The notes below the pieces were generated by a model, which did no database searches, was not told the origin of the DNA, and saw only the letters and a list, made by a program, of their open reading frames with translations. Positions 43,307 to 54,814 of a stretch of DNA of 64,000 nucleotides are shown here, one piece after another (position 1 is the first letter of the stretch; the number at the start of each line of letters is the position of its first letter). Both the position numbers and the translations under genes were made by a program. Where the stretch lies: assembly GCF_916618755.1 (NCBI RefSeq), contig NZ_CAKAKB010000003.1, positions 682,001 through 746,000 of the forward strand, in the 5' to 3' direction. Origin of the DNA: Actinotalea sp. Marseille-Q4924 (GTDB lineage Bacteria; Actinomycetota; Actinomycetes; Actinomycetales; Cellulomonadaceae).

Positions 43307-43393
43307 CTGCAGGGCCTCGTGATCGTCCTGGGTCGCGCGGCGCCCCTCGTCGCGCCATGATGCGGCGTACGTACGACCGATCGGAGCACCCGC

Positions 43394-43540
43394 ATGAGCC
43401 TGCCGGGCACCCAGGAGCGACCCACACCGGGTCAGCGCCGGGCGACGACCACGACCGAGTGGGACACCCCCGTGTACGACGAGGTCGTCGCCGAGCACGG
43501 CGAGCCGCCGCGGAGCGTCCCCGGCCCCGAGGACGACTGA
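43394..43540 (+). CDS. Small hypothetical protein of 48 residues
   Basis: ATG with GGAG eight bases upstream. The product starts MSLPGTQERPTPG, contains TTEWDTPVYDEVVAEHGEPP and ends in acidic PGPEDD. It is intrinsically polar with no membrane segment. It is divergent from the hypothetical membrane protein gene. Codon use is like that of its neighbours, so it is probably a real gene. No family recognised. Confidence 0.5.
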   Translation: MSLPGTQERPTPGQRRATTTTEWDTPVYDEVVAEHGEPPRSVPGPEDD

Positions 43541-43585
43541 CCCGCAGCGCCGGGCCCGTCGGCGCGACGGCTCGACGGCCGCGGA

Positions 43586-44281
43586 TCAGCGCGGCACGGG
43601 GATCTCGGCCGAGCGGTCCCACGGCTCCGCCCACCCGAGCTGCTCCAGGACGGTGTCCAGGACCATCGCGGTGAACCCCCACACCACGTGGTCGCCGACG
43701 AGGAACGCCGGCGTGCGGTGGCGACCGGCCCCGACCGGGACGACGACCGTGCGACGGTGCGCCGGGTCGACGAGGTCCGCCACCGGCGCGCGGAAGACGT
43801 GCGCCGACTCCCCGCGGTCCACCACGCCCACGGGCGACGGCGCGTGCCACCACGCGATCACGGGCGTGACGAGGTGCCGGCTCACCGGGACGGGCACCGT
43901 GGCGAGGCTGCCGAGCACCTCGACGCCCTCCGGGTCCAGACCGGTCTCCTCGACCGCCTCACGGACCGCGGCCGCCTCGGGGGACGCGTCGTCGTCGTCG
44001 ACGCGCCCGCCCGGGAACGCGACCTGACCCGGGTGGTGCGCCAGGTCGGGGGAGCGGCCGACGAGCAGGACGTCGAGGTCGGCAGGGACGGCCCCTGTCG
44101 CGTGCGACGCCGGCAGACCGTCGAGGACGCCGAAGAGCACCAGCACGGCCGCCGGTCGCAGCGGGCCTCGGTCGGGCCACCGGCCGACGGGCCAGCGGAC
44201 CCCCCGGCCGGCCAGGCCGCGCAGCTGCGCGCGCACGTCCTCGTGGTCCCCGGCCCCCCGGTGCGGCCCCGACGTCGTCAC
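43586..44281 (-). CDS. Nudix hydrolase, CoA pyrophosphatase-like (NudL type)
   Basis: 231 residues from GTG, which lies 7 nt after the guaB1 stop. The Nudix box is present: VAFPGGRVDDDD, then EAAAVREAVEETGLD. The LFGVLDGLPA and HVVWGFTAMVLD pieces are typical of the CoA/acyl-CoA pyrophosphatase branch. The enzyme would split CoA into phosphopantetheine and 3',5'-ADP. Likely in one transcript with guaB1. Confidence 0.88.
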   Translation of the reverse strand: MTTSGPHRGAGDHEDVRAQLRGLAGRGVRWPVGRWPDRGPLRPAAVLVLFGVLDGLPASHATGAVPADLDVLLVGRSPDLAHHPGQVAFPGGRVDDDDASPEAAAVREAVEETGLDPEGVEVLGSLATVPVPVSRHLVTPVIAWWHAPSPVGVVDRGESAHVFRAPVADLVDPAHRRTVVVPVGAGRHRTPAFLVGDHVVWGFTAMVLDTVLEQLGWAEPWDRSAEIPVPR

Positions 44282-44288
44282 GCGCCCG

Positions 44289-45746
<1,458 letters not shown>

Positions 45747-45874
45747 CTAGGAGCCGAGGCCTTCCCGGCGGGCCGGCCGCAGGCCCGGCGCCGCGCGCCC
45801 GGCGACTCGGTGAGACCGCTGTGCCGTCGGCGAACAGCGCCGGGAGGCCCAGGACCGTCCGCCGTCCTCGCCCG

Positions 45875-45880
45875 TACGAT
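45875..45880 (+). promoter_or_regulatory. -10 element of dxs (leaderless)
   Basis: TACGAT ends 6 nt before the dxs ATG at 45887. No Shine-Dalgarno sequence is present, so the mRNA probably begins at the start codon. This decides among possible starts of the long open frame. Confidence 0.5.
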
Positions 45881-45886
45881 GGCCGG

Positions 45887-47761
45887 ATGTCCATCCTGGC
45901 GAGGATCAACGGCCCTGCGGACCTGCGGCGGCTGCGGCCGGCCGAGCTCGAGCAGCTCGCCGGAGAGATCCGCACGTTCCTGGTCGACAGGGTGTCGCGC
46001 ACGGGCGGGCACCTCGGTCCCAACCTCGGCGTCGTCGAGCTGACCCTCGCGATGCACCGCGTCTTCGAGTCGCCGCGCGACACGATGGTGTTCGACACCG
46101 GGCACCAGTCCTACGTCCACAAGATCCTCACCGGCCGGCAGGACTTCGCCGACCTGCGCAAGCGCGGCGGGCTGTCGGGCTACCCGAGCCGGACGGAGTC
46201 GGTGCACGACGTCGTGGAGAACTCCCACGCCTCGACGGCGCTGTCCTGGGCGGACGGGATCGCCAAGGCCTACGCGCTGCAGGGCGCCGTCGACCGGCAC
46301 GTCGTCGCGGTCATCGGTGACGGCGCCCTGACCGGCGGCATGGCCTGGGAGGCGCTCAACAACATCTCCGCCGGCCAGGACCGCCGCCTCGTCGTCGTCG
46401 TCAACGACAACGGCCGTTCCTACGACCCGACGATCGGCGGCCTGGCCCACCACCTCGACACGCTCCGCACGACGCGCGGCTACGAGAACGTCCTGGCGTG
46501 GGGCAAGCGCACGCTGCGCCGCTCCGGGCCCCCCGGGCGCCTGGCCTACGACGCGCTGCACGGCGTCAAGAAGGGCATCAAGGACGTCGTCGCCCCGCAG
46601 GGGATGTTCGAGGACCTGGGGATCAAGTACGTCGGCCCCGTCGACGGGCACGACCTCGAGGCGACGGCGCACGCCCTGCACCGCGCGAAGGCGTTCGGCG
46701 GGCCCGTGCTCGTCCACGTCATCACCGAGAAGGGGCGCGGCTACGTGCCGGCCGAGCAGGACGTCGCGGACCGGTTCCACGCCGTCGGCAAGATCCACCC
46801 CGAGACGGGCCTGCCCGTCGCACCCTCGCGGTTCGGCTGGACGTCCGTGTTCGCCGACGAGATGGTGCAGATCGGCCGCAGGCGCCACGACGTCGTCGCG
46901 ATCACCGCGGCCATGCTCCAGCCGGTCGGCCTGGCGCCGTTCGCGGCGGAGTTCCCCTCGCGCGTGCACGACGTCGGCATCGCCGAGCAGCACGCCGTCA
47001 CGTCGGCGGCCGGCATGGCGTTCGCGGGGCTGCACCCCGTCGTCGCCGTCTACGCGACCTTCCTCAACCGCGCGTTCGACCAGGTGCTCATGGACGTCGC
47101 GCTGCACCGCGCCGGCGTGACGTTCGTGCTGGACCGCGCCGGGATCACCGGCGACGACGGGGCCAGCCACAACGGCATGTGGGACATGGCGCTGCTGCGC
47201 ATCGTGCCCGGGCTGCACCTCGCCGCGCCCCGCGACGAGCCGACGCTGCGGGAGGCGCTGCGGACCGCCGTCGACATCGACGACGCACCGAGCGTCGTGC
47301 GCTACCCGAAGAGCCCGCTGCCCGACCCGCTGCCGGCGGTCGACACGGTCGACGGGGTCGACGTCCTGGCCCGCCACGACGGCGCCTCGCCGGTGCTCGT
47401 CGTCGGGGTGGGCCCGATGGCGCACACCGCCGTCCAGGTCGGGCGACTGCTCGCTGCCGAGGGCGTGGGCAGCACGGTCGTCGACCCGCGCTGGGTCCTG
47501 CCGGTCCCGTCCGCCCTGGTCAAGCTCGCCGGCGAGCACGGGCGCGTGCTCGTCCTCGAGGACGGCCTGGTCGAGGGCGGCGTCGGGGCGCTGATCGGTC
47601 AGCGGTGCGCGGAGGCGGGTCTCGCGGTGCCCGTGCGCGCCGTCGGCGTGCCGCTGACGTTCCTCGACCACGCCACCATCGCGCAGATCGTCGAGGCGCT
47701 GCGGCTGCGGGCGGAGGACGTCGCCCACGACCTCCTCGCGGAGATCCGCGCGCAGTCCTGA
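45887..47761 (+). CDS. dxs: 1-deoxy-D-xylulose-5-phosphate synthase
   Basis: 624 residues from ATG 45887, the start that leads directly into the family N terminus ([15 protein letters not shown]). It joins pyruvate and glyceraldehyde-3-phosphate in the first step of the MEP isoprenoid pathway. Seen are [33 protein letters not shown] (thiamine-diphosphate site), [28 protein letters not shown] and [20 protein letters not shown]. The length is full. Possibly a second Dxs exists in the genome, which this window cannot show. Confidence 0.95.
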   Translation: MSILARINGPADLRRLRPAELEQLAGEIRTFLVDRVSRTGGHLGPNLGVVELTLAMHRVFESPRDTMVFDTGHQSYVHKILTGRQDFADLRKRGGLSGYPSRTESVHDVVENSHASTALSWADGIAKAYALQGAVDRHVVAVIGDGALTGGMAWEALNNISAGQDRRLVVVVNDNGRSYDPTIGGLAHHLDTLRTTRGYENVLAWGKRTLRRSGPPGRLAYDALHGVKKGIKDVVAPQGMFEDLGIKYVGPVDGHDLEATAHALHRAKAFGGPVLVHVITEKGRGYVPAEQDVADRFHAVGKIHPETGLPVAPSRFGWTSVFADEMVQIGRRRHDVVAITAAMLQPVGLAPFAAEFPSRVHDVGIAEQHAVTSAAGMAFAGLHPVVAVYATFLNRAFDQVLMDVALHRAGVTFVLDRAGITGDDGASHNGMWDMALLRIVPGLHLAAPRDEPTLREALRTAVDIDDAPSVVRYPKSPLPDPLPAVDTVDGVDVLARHDGASPVLVVGVGPMAHTAVQVGRLLAAEGVGSTVVDPRWVLPVPSALVKLAGEHGRVLVLEDGLVEGGVGALIGQRCAEAGLAVPVRAVGVPLTFLDHATIAQIVEALRLRAEDVAHDLLAEIRAQS

Positions 47762-47810
47762 CGGCGGTGCGGCACCCGCGTGGCGCGGGCACAGGGGAGC
47801 GGCCGGCGGG

Positions 47811-47828
47811 GTGTGACCAGTCTCACCG
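47811..47828. promoter_or_regulatory. CRP/FNR-like (GlxR-type) site upstream of pflB
   Basis: GTGTGACCAGTCTCACCG has TGTGA and TCACC half-sites spaced by 6 bp, close to the actinobacterial CRP/GlxR pattern TGTGA-N6-TCACA. It lies about 110 bp before the pflB start. A related but wider pair (TGTGA-N8-TCAC, 50307-50323) lies upstream of pflA. Confidence 0.45.
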
Positions 47829-47869
47829 TGCGCCGAGCCCGCCCGGGACGCCGACCAGCCGAAGGTCCC

Positions 47870-47886
47870 AGGTCATCCCATGACCT
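47870..47886. promoter_or_regulatory. Palindrome AGGTCA-N5-TGACCT upstream of pflB
   Basis: Perfect 6-bp arms surround TCCCA, 50 bp before the pflB ATG. Its core TCCCATGAC recurs at 50333-50341, about 30 bp before the pflA ATG, where only one arm is kept. The repetition in both pfl promoters suggests a common regulator, perhaps oxygen or redox sensing. Confidence 0.5.
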
Positions 47887-47935
47887 CGGACGTAGCGTCG
47901 TGAGCACCAGCCCGACGCTCCGAGGAGACAGCCCG

Positions 47936-50209
47936 ATGGCCATCACGACCGACCGCGGCCCGGCGACCACCCCCCGCCAGGACGGCGACGCGTGGCGCGG
48001 CTACGTCCCTGGTCCCTGGCAGGACCGGATCGACGTCCGTGACTTCATCCAGCGCAACTACACGCCGTACACCGGTGACGCCGCGTTCCTGGCCGGACCG
48101 ACCGAGCGGACCACGGGCATCTGGGACCGGCTGCTGGCGATGTTCCCCGCGGAGCGCGAGAAGGGCGTGTACGACGTCGACGCCACGACCCCGGCCTCGA
48201 TCACCGCGCACGCGCCGGGCTACATCGACAAGGACAACGAGCTCGTCGTCGGCCTGCAGACCGACGCGCCGCTCAAGCGCGCGATCATGCCCTACGGCGG
48301 CTGGCGGATGGTCGAGGGTGCCCTGAAGACCTACGGCTACGAGCCGGACCCGGTCGTGGGGGAGATCTTCACGAAGTACCGCAAGACCCACAACGACGGC
48401 GTCTTCGACGTCTACCCGCCCGACGTCCGCGCGGCGCGCTCCTCGCACCTCATCACCGGCCTGCCCGACGCGTACGGCCGCGGGCGGATCATCGGTGACT
48501 ACCGCCGGGTCCCGCTGTACGGGGTCGACGCCCTCGTCGCCGCCAAGCGCCTCGAGCGTGCCGAGCTGGACATGGAGCGGTCGACGGAGGACGTCATCCG
48601 CGAGCGCGAGGAGAACGCCGAGCAGATCAAGGCGCTCGACGAGCTCAAGCAGATGGCGGCGTCCTACGGCTTCGACATCTCCGGGCCGGCCCGCGACGGC
48701 CGCGAGGCCGTGCAGTGGCTCTACTTCGCCTACCTCGCCGCCGTGAAGGAGCAGAACGGCGCCGCGATGTCCCTGGGTCGCACCTCGACCTTCCTGGACG
48801 TGTACCTCGAGCGGGACGTCGCCGCGGGCGTCCTGACGGAGGAGCAGGCGCAGGAGCTCGTCGACGACCTGGTCATCAAGCTGCGCATCGTCCGGTTCCT
48901 GCGCACCCCCGAGTACGACGCGCTCTTCTCGGGCGACCCCACGTGGGTCACCGAGTCGATCGGTGGGATGGGCGAGGACGGCCGCACGCTCGTCACGCGG
49001 ACCTCCTTCCGCTACCTGCAGACCCTCTACAACCTCGGCCCGGCGCCCGAGCCGAACCTCACGGTCCTGTGGAGCCACCAGCTGCCCGACGGGTTCAAGC
49101 GGTTCTGCGCGCAGGTGTCGATCGACACCTCGGCGATCCAGTACGAGTCCGACGAGCTCGTCCGCGACCAGTGCGGCGACGACGCGGCGATCGCGTGCTG
49201 CGTCTCGGCGATGAGCGTCGGCAAGCAGATGCAGTTCTTCGGGGCTCGGGTCAACCTCGGCAAGGCGCTCCTGTACGCCATCAACGGCGGCCGGGACGAG
49301 ATCACCGGCAAGCAGGTCGCGCCGGCCTCGATGCCCGTAGGCGGCGACGTCCTGCGCTACGACGAGGTGTTCGCGTCCTTCGACCGCCTGCTCGACTGGC
49401 TCGCGCAGACGTACGTGGACGCCCTCAACTGCATCCACTGGTCGCACGACAAGTACGCCTACGAGCGCATCGAGATGGCGCTGCACGACCGCGTCATCCT
49501 GCGCACCCTGGCGTGCGGCATCGCCGGACTCTCCGTGGTCACGGACTCGCTCTCGGCCATCAGGTACGCGACCGTCCGGCCCGTGCGGGACGAGACGGGC
49601 CTCGTCGTGGACTACGTCACCGAGGGCGACTACCCGCTCTTCGGCAACGACGACGACCGCGCCGACGAGATCGCGGTGGACCTCGTGCGCCGGTTCATGG
49701 AGAAGGTGCGCCGCCAGCCGACGTACCGCGACGCGAAGCACACCCAGTCGGTGCTGACCATCACCTCCAACGTCGTGTACGGCAAGAACACGGGCAACAC
49801 GCCCGACGGTCGCCGCAAGGGCGAGCCGTTCGCACCGGGCGCCAACCCGATGAACGGCCGCGACAGCCACGGGATGCTGGCGAGCGCGCTGTCCGTCGCC
49901 AAGCTGCCGTACGGCGACGCCGAGGACGGCATCTCGCTGACCTCGACCGTCGTACCGTCCGGGCTGGGCCGCACCCGCGACGAGCAGGTGACGAACCTCG
50001 TCGGGCTCCTCGACGGGTACAACGTGAGCTCCGGGTTCCACCTCAACATCAACGTGCTCAACCGCGAGACCCTCGAGGACGCGATGGAGCACCCGGAGAA
50101 CTACCCGCAGCTGACGATCCGCGTCTCGGGATACGCGGTGAACTTCGTCCGGCTCACGCGCGAGCAGCAGCTCGACGTGCTCTCCCGGACGTTCCACGCG
50201 GGGATGTGA
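47936..50209 (+). CDS. pflB: Pyruvate formate-lyase (formate C-acetyltransferase)
   Basis: 757 residues; ATG after GAGGAG. It splits pyruvate with CoA into acetyl-CoA and formate under anaerobic conditions. Catalytic residues are in place: Cys421-Cys422 in IACCVSAM and the glycyl-radical Gly732 in [29 protein letters not shown] and [20 protein letters not shown] are PFL hallmarks. The radical would be made by the activase encoded downstream. Two hairpins follow the gene, so pflA is probably transcribed separately or at a lower level. The gene shows the organism can ferment. Confidence 0.96.
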   Translation: MAITTDRGPATTPRQDGDAWRGYVPGPWQDRIDVRDFIQRNYTPYTGDAAFLAGPTERTTGIWDRLLAMFPAEREKGVYDVDATTPASITAHAPGYIDKDNELVVGLQTDAPLKRAIMPYGGWRMVEGALKTYGYEPDPVVGEIFTKYRKTHNDGVFDVYPPDVRAARSSHLITGLPDAYGRGRIIGDYRRVPLYGVDALVAAKRLERAELDMERSTEDVIREREENAEQIKALDELKQMAASYGFDISGPARDGREAVQWLYFAYLAAVKEQNGAAMSLGRTSTFLDVYLERDVAAGVLTEEQAQELVDDLVIKLRIVRFLRTPEYDALFSGDPTWVTESIGGMGEDGRTLVTRTSFRYLQTLYNLGPAPEPNLTVLWSHQLPDGFKRFCAQVSIDTSAIQYESDELVRDQCGDDAAIACCVSAMSVGKQMQFFGARVNLGKALLYAINGGRDEITGKQVAPASMPVGGDVLRYDEVFASFDRLLDWLAQTYVDALNCIHWSHDKYAYERIEMALHDRVILRTLACGIAGLSVVTDSLSAIRYATVRPVRDETGLVVDYVTEGDYPLFGNDDDRADEIAVDLVRRFMEKVRRQPTYRDAKHTQSVLTITSNVVYGKNTGNTPDGRRKGEPFAPGANPMNGRDSHGMLASALSVAKLPYGDAEDGISLTSTVVPSGLGRTRDEQVTNLVGLLDGYNVSSGFHLNINVLNRETLEDAMEHPENYPQLTIRVSGYAVNFVRLTREQQLDVLSRTFHAGM

Positions 50210-50212
50210 TCG

Positions 50213-50270
50213 CGCCGCCGGTGCACCGGCGGCGACAGCGGGGCGTGGTGCTGCCGGCACCACGCCCCGC
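50213..50270 (+). terminator. Double hairpin after pflB
   Basis: The first stem is CGCCGCCGGT/ACCGGCGGCG (50213-50234, GC loop). The second is GCGGGGCGTGGTGC/GGCACCACGCCCCGC-type (50238-50270). They start 3 nt after the stop. Either may terminate or stabilise the pflB message. Confidence 0.65.
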
Positions 50271-50371
50271 CGTCGTGGGGGAGCCGGGAGCGGTGCCGGG
50301 CAGCGTTGTGATCTCGGTCTCACGGACATTCGTCCCATGACTTGCGGGTCCTGGCGCGAGAGGCTGGAGGC

Positions 50372-51289
50372 ATGACGACGACGGCGGTCCCGACCACCCG
50401 GCCGACCAGCGACCGGGCGGCGAGCACGCGCTGCGGCGCGCCGATCGTCGAGCTCACCGTGCCGGTCGTCGGCGGGTCCTCGGTGCGGTCCACGGCCGGC
50501 ACCGCGGGGCTGGACGTGAGCGAGGCGGAGCGCTCCGAGCGTTTCGCCCAGATGCGTGCCGGCGAGCTCGGCGCGGTGCACTCCTGGGAGCTCGTGACGG
50601 CGGTGGACGGGCCGGGGACGCGGTTGACCGTGTTCCTGTCCGGGTGCCCCCTGCGCTGCCTGTACTGCCACAACCCCGACACGATGGAGATGCGCCGCGG
50701 CGAACCGGTCACCGCCGACGACGTCCTGGCCCGGGTCGGGCGATACCGGGCCGTCTTCGGCGTCACCGGTGGCGGGCTCACCGTCTCCGGCGGCGAGCCG
50801 CTCATGCAGCCCTCGTTCGTCGCGCGGCTGCTGCGCGGGGCCCGCGCGATGGGCGTCCCCACGGCACTGGACACGTCCGGCTACCTCGGGGCGCACTGCA
50901 GCGACCAGATGCTCGAGGACCTCGACCTCGTGCTGCTCGACGTCAAGTCGGGGGACCCGGAGACCTACCGCCGCGTCACCGGCCGCGACCTGCAGCCGAC
51001 GCTGGACTTCGGCCGCCGGGTCGCCGCGAGCGGCACGGAGATCTGGGTGCGCTTCGTCCTGGTGCCCGGTCTCACCGACGACGAGGCGAACGTCGAGGCC
51101 GTCGCCGAGTACGTGGCGACCCTCGCCACCGTGACACGCGTCGAGGTCCTGCCCTTCCACCAGATGGGGAAGGACAAGTGGGAGCAGCTCGGCATGCGGT
51201 ACGAGCTCGAGGACACCCGGGCGCCGGAGCCGGAGCTGGTCGACCGGGTGCGGGGCCAGTTCCGCGCGCACGGCCTCACCGTGCACTGA
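50372..51289 (+). CDS. pflA: Pyruvate formate-lyase-activating enzyme (radical SAM)
   Basis: 305 residues from ATG 50372 (AGAGG/GGAGG upstream). The radical-SAM cluster motif CPLRCLYC with a following HNPDTME is typical of PflA; SGGEPLMQP and LDTSGYLG support it. It installs the glycyl radical on PflB. The N-terminal 70 residues are longer than in E. coli PflA (246 residues) and rich in Thr, Arg and Ala; they may be disordered or the true start may be further in. Convergent with fadB. Confidence 0.95.
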   Translation: MTTTAVPTTRPTSDRAASTRCGAPIVELTVPVVGGSSVRSTAGTAGLDVSEAERSERFAQMRAGELGAVHSWELVTAVDGPGTRLTVFLSGCPLRCLYCHNPDTMEMRRGEPVTADDVLARVGRYRAVFGVTGGGLTVSGGEPLMQPSFVARLLRGARAMGVPTALDTSGYLGAHCSDQMLEDLDLVLLDVKSGDPETYRRVTGRDLQPTLDFGRRVAASGTEIWVRFVLVPGLTDDEANVEAVAEYVATLATVTRVEVLPFHQMGKDKWEQLGMRYELEDTRAPEPELVDRVRGQFRAHGLTVH

Positions 51290-51305
51290 CGACGACGCCC
51301 GGACG

Positions 51306-51347
51306 ACGACGGCGGCGCCGCTCCGGCCGGAGCGGCGCCGCCGTCGT
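51306..51347. terminator. Perfect 42-bp palindrome between convergent pflA and fadB-like genes
   Basis: The arms 51306-51326 and 51327-51347 are perfect reverse complements (ACGACGGCGGCGCCGCTCCG and so on). In RNA a few central bases would form the loop. It lies 16 bp after the pflA stop and 11 bp before the convergent stop, so it can terminate transcription in both directions. Confidence 0.7.
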
Positions 51348-51358
51348 GCGTCGTCGGC

Positions 51359-53557
51359 TCAGGCGCTCGTCCGCCCGGTCCGCAGGCTCGCGACGCCCAC
51401 CTCGTGGAAGCGTCGGCCCGCGACGCGCTCGGCGTGGCCCGTCCGGTCCAGGTGCGGCGTGATCCCCCCCAGGTGCATCGGCCAGCCGGCTCCGAGGACC
51501 ATGCAGAGGTCGATCTGGTCGGCGCCGGTGACGACGTGCTCGTCGAGCATGAGGCCCACCTCCTCGGCCAGCCCTGACAGCACGCGGTCCAGCACGCCGG
51601 CCTCGTCCAGGGCGGACGGGCCACCGGGCTCGCCGAACACCTCCTGGATCGCCGGGTCGACGTCGGTCTCGGCGCCGCGCCCGTCGGGATCGGGCACGAC
51701 CCGGCGGCCCTCGGCGGAGAGGCGCTCGAGGCCCGGTGACAGCGGGTACCGGTCACCGAGCTCGGTGTGCAGGGACTGCAGGACGTGCAGCGCGACGGGC
51801 AGCCCGACGAGCTGCAGCAGCGCGAACGGCCCCATCGGCAGTCCCAGCGGTCGCAGGGCACGGTCGGCGACCTGCACCGGTGTGCCCGCCTCCACGGTCG
51901 CGGCGACGTCGGCCAGCATGCGCAGCAGCAGGCGGTTGACGACGAACCCCGGCCGGTCGGCGACACCGACCGCCGTCTTGCGCAGCGCCTTCGCCACGGC
52001 GAACGCGGTCGCGACGGCGGCGTCCGAGGAGTGGTCGGCGCGGACGACCTCCACGAGCGGCATCTGCGCGACCGGGTTGAAGAAGTGCAGACCCACCACC
52101 CGCTCCGGGTGCCGCAGTCCCGCCGACATCTCCGTCACGGACAGGGCCGAGGTGTTCGTGGCGAGCACCGCCTCCGGGTCGACGAGCTCCTCGAGCTGCG
52201 CGAACACCTGCTGCTTGACCGCCATCACCTCGGTGACCGCCTCGATGACCAGGTCCGCGGCGGCGAGGTCCCGCAGGTCCGTGCTGATGGTCACGGAGTC
52301 GACGACGCGGTTGCCCTCCGCCTCGCTCAGGCGGCCCTTGCGAACCATGTCCTCGACCATGGACCGGATCCCGTCCAGTCCTGCCGTGACGCGCTCCTCG
52401 TCGACCTCCCGCATGGCGACGGGCACCCGCAGGCGGCGTGCCACGAGGACGGCCAGCTGGCGGGCCATGAGCCCTGCGCCGACGATGCCGACGCTGCGGA
52501 CCGGCCGCGCCAGCGCCTCGTCCGGGGCGCCCGCGGGCTTCCGGGACCTGCGGGTGGTCAGGTCGAAGGCGTAGAGGCTCGCCCGGAGCTCCTCGGACAG
52601 GAGCAGGTCGGTGAGGGCCTCGTCCTCGGCGACGAAGGCCGTGTCGACGTCGTCCGTCCGGGCCGCCGCGAGGAGGTCCAGCGCCGCGTACGGCGCCGGG
52701 CGGGAGCCGTGGAGCCGGCGGTCGAGCTGGGCGCGCGCGCCCGCGACGACGGCGTCCCAGGTCCCCTGGTCGTCGAGCAGGCGCCGGGAGACCTCGACGT
52801 CACCGGACAGGACGTCCGCCGCCCACGCGACGGACTGCTCGAGGAAGTCGGCCGGGTGCAGGACGGTGTCCACCAGGCCGATCCGGCGGGCCGTCGTGGC
52901 GTCGGTGCGGCGGTTGTTGGCCAGCGGACGGGTGAGGACGAGGTCGACGGCCGCCTCGATGCCGACGAGACGGGGGAGCAGGTAGCACCCGCCCCAGCCG
53001 GGGACCAGGCCGAGGAACGTCTCGGGGAGGGCGAGGGCGCTGACGTCCGCGGCGACCGTGCGGTACGTGCAGTGCAGCGGCAGCTCGAGGCCGCCCCCCA
53101 GCGCCACGCCGTTGATGAAGCCGAACGTGGGCACGCGCATCTCGGCGAGCAGCCGGTAGGTGTCGTGGCCGAGCCGCGCGATGGTGCGGGCGTCCTCGGG
53201 GTCCTCGAGGCGGCCCATGATCGACAGGTCGGCGCCCGCCGCCAGGTAGTACGGCTTGCCCGTGACCGCGACGGCCACGATCTCGCCGTCCGCCGCACGC
53301 CGCTGCTGCTCGCGCAGGGCCGCGCCGATGCGCAGGAGCCCGGCGGGCCCCAGCGTCGTGGGCTTCGTGTGGTCCAGGCCGTTGTCGACCGTGACGAGGG
53401 CGAGCGTCCCCAGCCCACGGGGCAGCGGCACGTCGCGGACGTGCGCAGAGGTGACGCGCTCGACGTCGGCCGTGGCGGCCGCCAGCGCCTCGGCGGCGCG
53501 CAGGACCGAGGCCGCATCGGGGCGGCCGGCGACCGAGGTCGGCTCGTGGGTCGTCAT
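51359..53557 (-). CDS. fadB: Multifunctional enoyl-CoA hydratase/3-hydroxyacyl-CoA dehydrogenase (FadB/FadJ-like)
   Basis: 732 residues from ATG; the open frame extends upstream without homology. The N half is a crotonase domain (AAGADLSIMG, FINGVALGGGLELPLHCTY). The C half is the dehydrogenase with a Rossmann motif (VGIVGAGLMARQLAVLVARR), NTSALSVTEMSAGL, HFFNPVAQMPLVEVV and DRPGFVVNRLLLRM. It performs hydration and oxidation steps of beta-oxidation. The start overlaps the fadA stop by 4 nt, giving a fadA-fadB operon. Confidence 0.94.
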   Translation of the reverse strand: MTTHEPTSVAGRPDAASVLRAAEALAAATADVERVTSAHVRDVPLPRGLGTLALVTVDNGLDHTKPTTLGPAGLLRIGAALREQQRRAADGEIVAVAVTGKPYYLAAGADLSIMGRLEDPEDARTIARLGHDTYRLLAEMRVPTFGFINGVALGGGLELPLHCTYRTVAADVSALALPETFLGLVPGWGGCYLLPRLVGIEAAVDLVLTRPLANNRRTDATTARRIGLVDTVLHPADFLEQSVAWAADVLSGDVEVSRRLLDDQGTWDAVVAGARAQLDRRLHGSRPAPYAALDLLAAARTDDVDTAFVAEDEALTDLLLSEELRASLYAFDLTTRRSRKPAGAPDEALARPVRSVGIVGAGLMARQLAVLVARRLRVPVAMREVDEERVTAGLDGIRSMVEDMVRKGRLSEAEGNRVVDSVTISTDLRDLAAADLVIEAVTEVMAVKQQVFAQLEELVDPEAVLATNTSALSVTEMSAGLRHPERVVGLHFFNPVAQMPLVEVVRADHSSDAAVATAFAVAKALRKTAVGVADRPGFVVNRLLLRMLADVAATVEAGTPVQVADRALRPLGLPMGPFALLQLVGLPVALHVLQSLHTELGDRYPLSPGLERLSAEGRRVVPDPDGRGAETDVDPAIQEVFGEPGGPSALDEAGVLDRVLSGLAEEVGLMLDEHVVTGADQIDLCMVLGAGWPMHLGGITPHLDRTGHAERVAGRRFHEVGVASLRTGRTSA

Positions 53558-54774
53558 GGCGTGCTCTCCTCGTGGTGGGGGTTCTCCCAGATGACGGTGC
53601 CGCCCTGGCCGAGCCCCACGCACATCGTCGTGAGGCCGTAGCGGACGTGCGGCTGCTCGGCGAACTGCCGGGCGAGCTGGGTCATGAGGCGCACGGCGGA
53701 GCTCGCGAGGGGATGGCCGACGGCGATCGCGCCGCCGTAGGGGTTGATCCGGGGGTCGTCGTCCGCGAGGCCGAACGCGTCGCAGAACGCGAGGACCTGG
53801 ACCGCGAAGGCCTCGTTGATCTCGAACAGGCCGATGTCGTCGATCGACAGTCCGGCGCGCTCGAGGGCCTTCTCCGTGGCCGGCACGGGCCCGAGGCCCA
53901 TGACGGACGGGTCGACGCCGGCGTAGGCGAAGGACACGAGCCGCATCCGTGGTGCGAGGTCCAGCTCGAGCGCCGTGTCCTCCGCCGCCAGGAGGCACAT
54001 GGCCGCGCCGTCGGTGAGCGGTGCCGCTGTCCCGGCGGTCACGCGACCCCCGGCCCGGAAGGGTGTGGGCAGGGCCCGGATCTGCTCGACGGTCGTCCCC
54101 GGTCGCGGCGGCTCGTCAGCCGTGGCCAGCCCCCAGCCGTGGTCGGGGTCCCGCAGCGCGACGCGGACGAGGTCCGGGTCGATGCGCCCGGAGGCGAGCG
54201 CCTCGGCGTACTTGCGCTGGCTCGCCACCCCGTAGGCGTCGGCCCGCTCGCGGGTGAGGCGGGGGTCCCGGTCGTGGAGGTTCTCGGCCGTGCAGCCCAT
54301 GTTCAGGGCCTCGGCGTCCACGAGGCGCTCGGCGAGGAACCGTGGGTTCGGCTCCGCATCGGCACCCATGGGGTGGCGCCCCATGTGCTCGACACCGCCG
54401 GCCAGCGTGACGTCCTGCGCGCCGACGCCGATCGCGGCTGCGGTCGCCGTCACCGCCGTCATCGCGCCCGCGCACATGCGGTCGACCGCGAAGCCCGGGA
54501 CCGAGCGTGGCAGCCCCGCCAGCACCCCGACCGTCCGCCCCAGGGTCAGCCCCTGGTCGCCCGACTGCGTCGTCGCGGCGATCGCGACGTCGTCGATGCG
54601 CTCGGGCGGCAGCTGCGGGTGCCGGCGCAGCAGCTCGCGCACGGTCTTCACCGCGAGGTCGTCGGCGCGCGTGTGGGCGTAGAGCCCGTCCGGCCGCGCC
54701 CGCCCGAACGGTGTGCGCACCCCGTCGACGAAGACGACGCTGCGACCGGCGCGGGGTGCAGGGGCGGTGGGCAT
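53554..54774 (-). CDS. fadA: Acetyl-CoA C-acyltransferase (thiolase)
   Basis: 406 residues; ATG with GGAGG six bases upstream. Active-site Cys in DRMCAGAMTA, His in GHPLASSAVR and the second Cys in TTMCVGLGQGG. NEAFAVQ is also kept. It makes the thiolytic cleavage of 3-ketoacyl-CoA. First gene of the operon with the FadB-like protein. The palindrome at 54815-54830 is the probable operator. Confidence 0.95.
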   Translation of the reverse strand: MPTAPAPRAGRSVVFVDGVRTPFGRARPDGLYAHTRADDLAVKTVRELLRRHPQLPPERIDDVAIAATTQSGDQGLTLGRTVGVLAGLPRSVPGFAVDRMCAGAMTAVTATAAAIGVGAQDVTLAGGVEHMGRHPMGADAEPNPRFLAERLVDAEALNMGCTAENLHDRDPRLTRERADAYGVASQRKYAEALASGRIDPDLVRVALRDPDHGWGLATADEPPRPGTTVEQIRALPTPFRAGGRVTAGTAAPLTDGAAMCLLAAEDTALELDLAPRMRLVSFAYAGVDPSVMGLGPVPATEKALERAGLSIDDIGLFEINEAFAVQVLAFCDAFGLADDDPRINPYGGAIAVGHPLASSAVRLMTQLARQFAEQPHVRYGLTTMCVGLGQGGTVIWENPHHEESTP

Positions 54775-54814
54775 CGTGGCCTCCAGGGTGACGGCGGTGT
54801 CCGGGCGCGTCGAT

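Noticed and set aside
47873-51286. Minus-strand ORF of 1137 codons opposite pflB and pflA
   Set aside because: Antisense shadow of strongly supported genes, typical of high-GC DNA.
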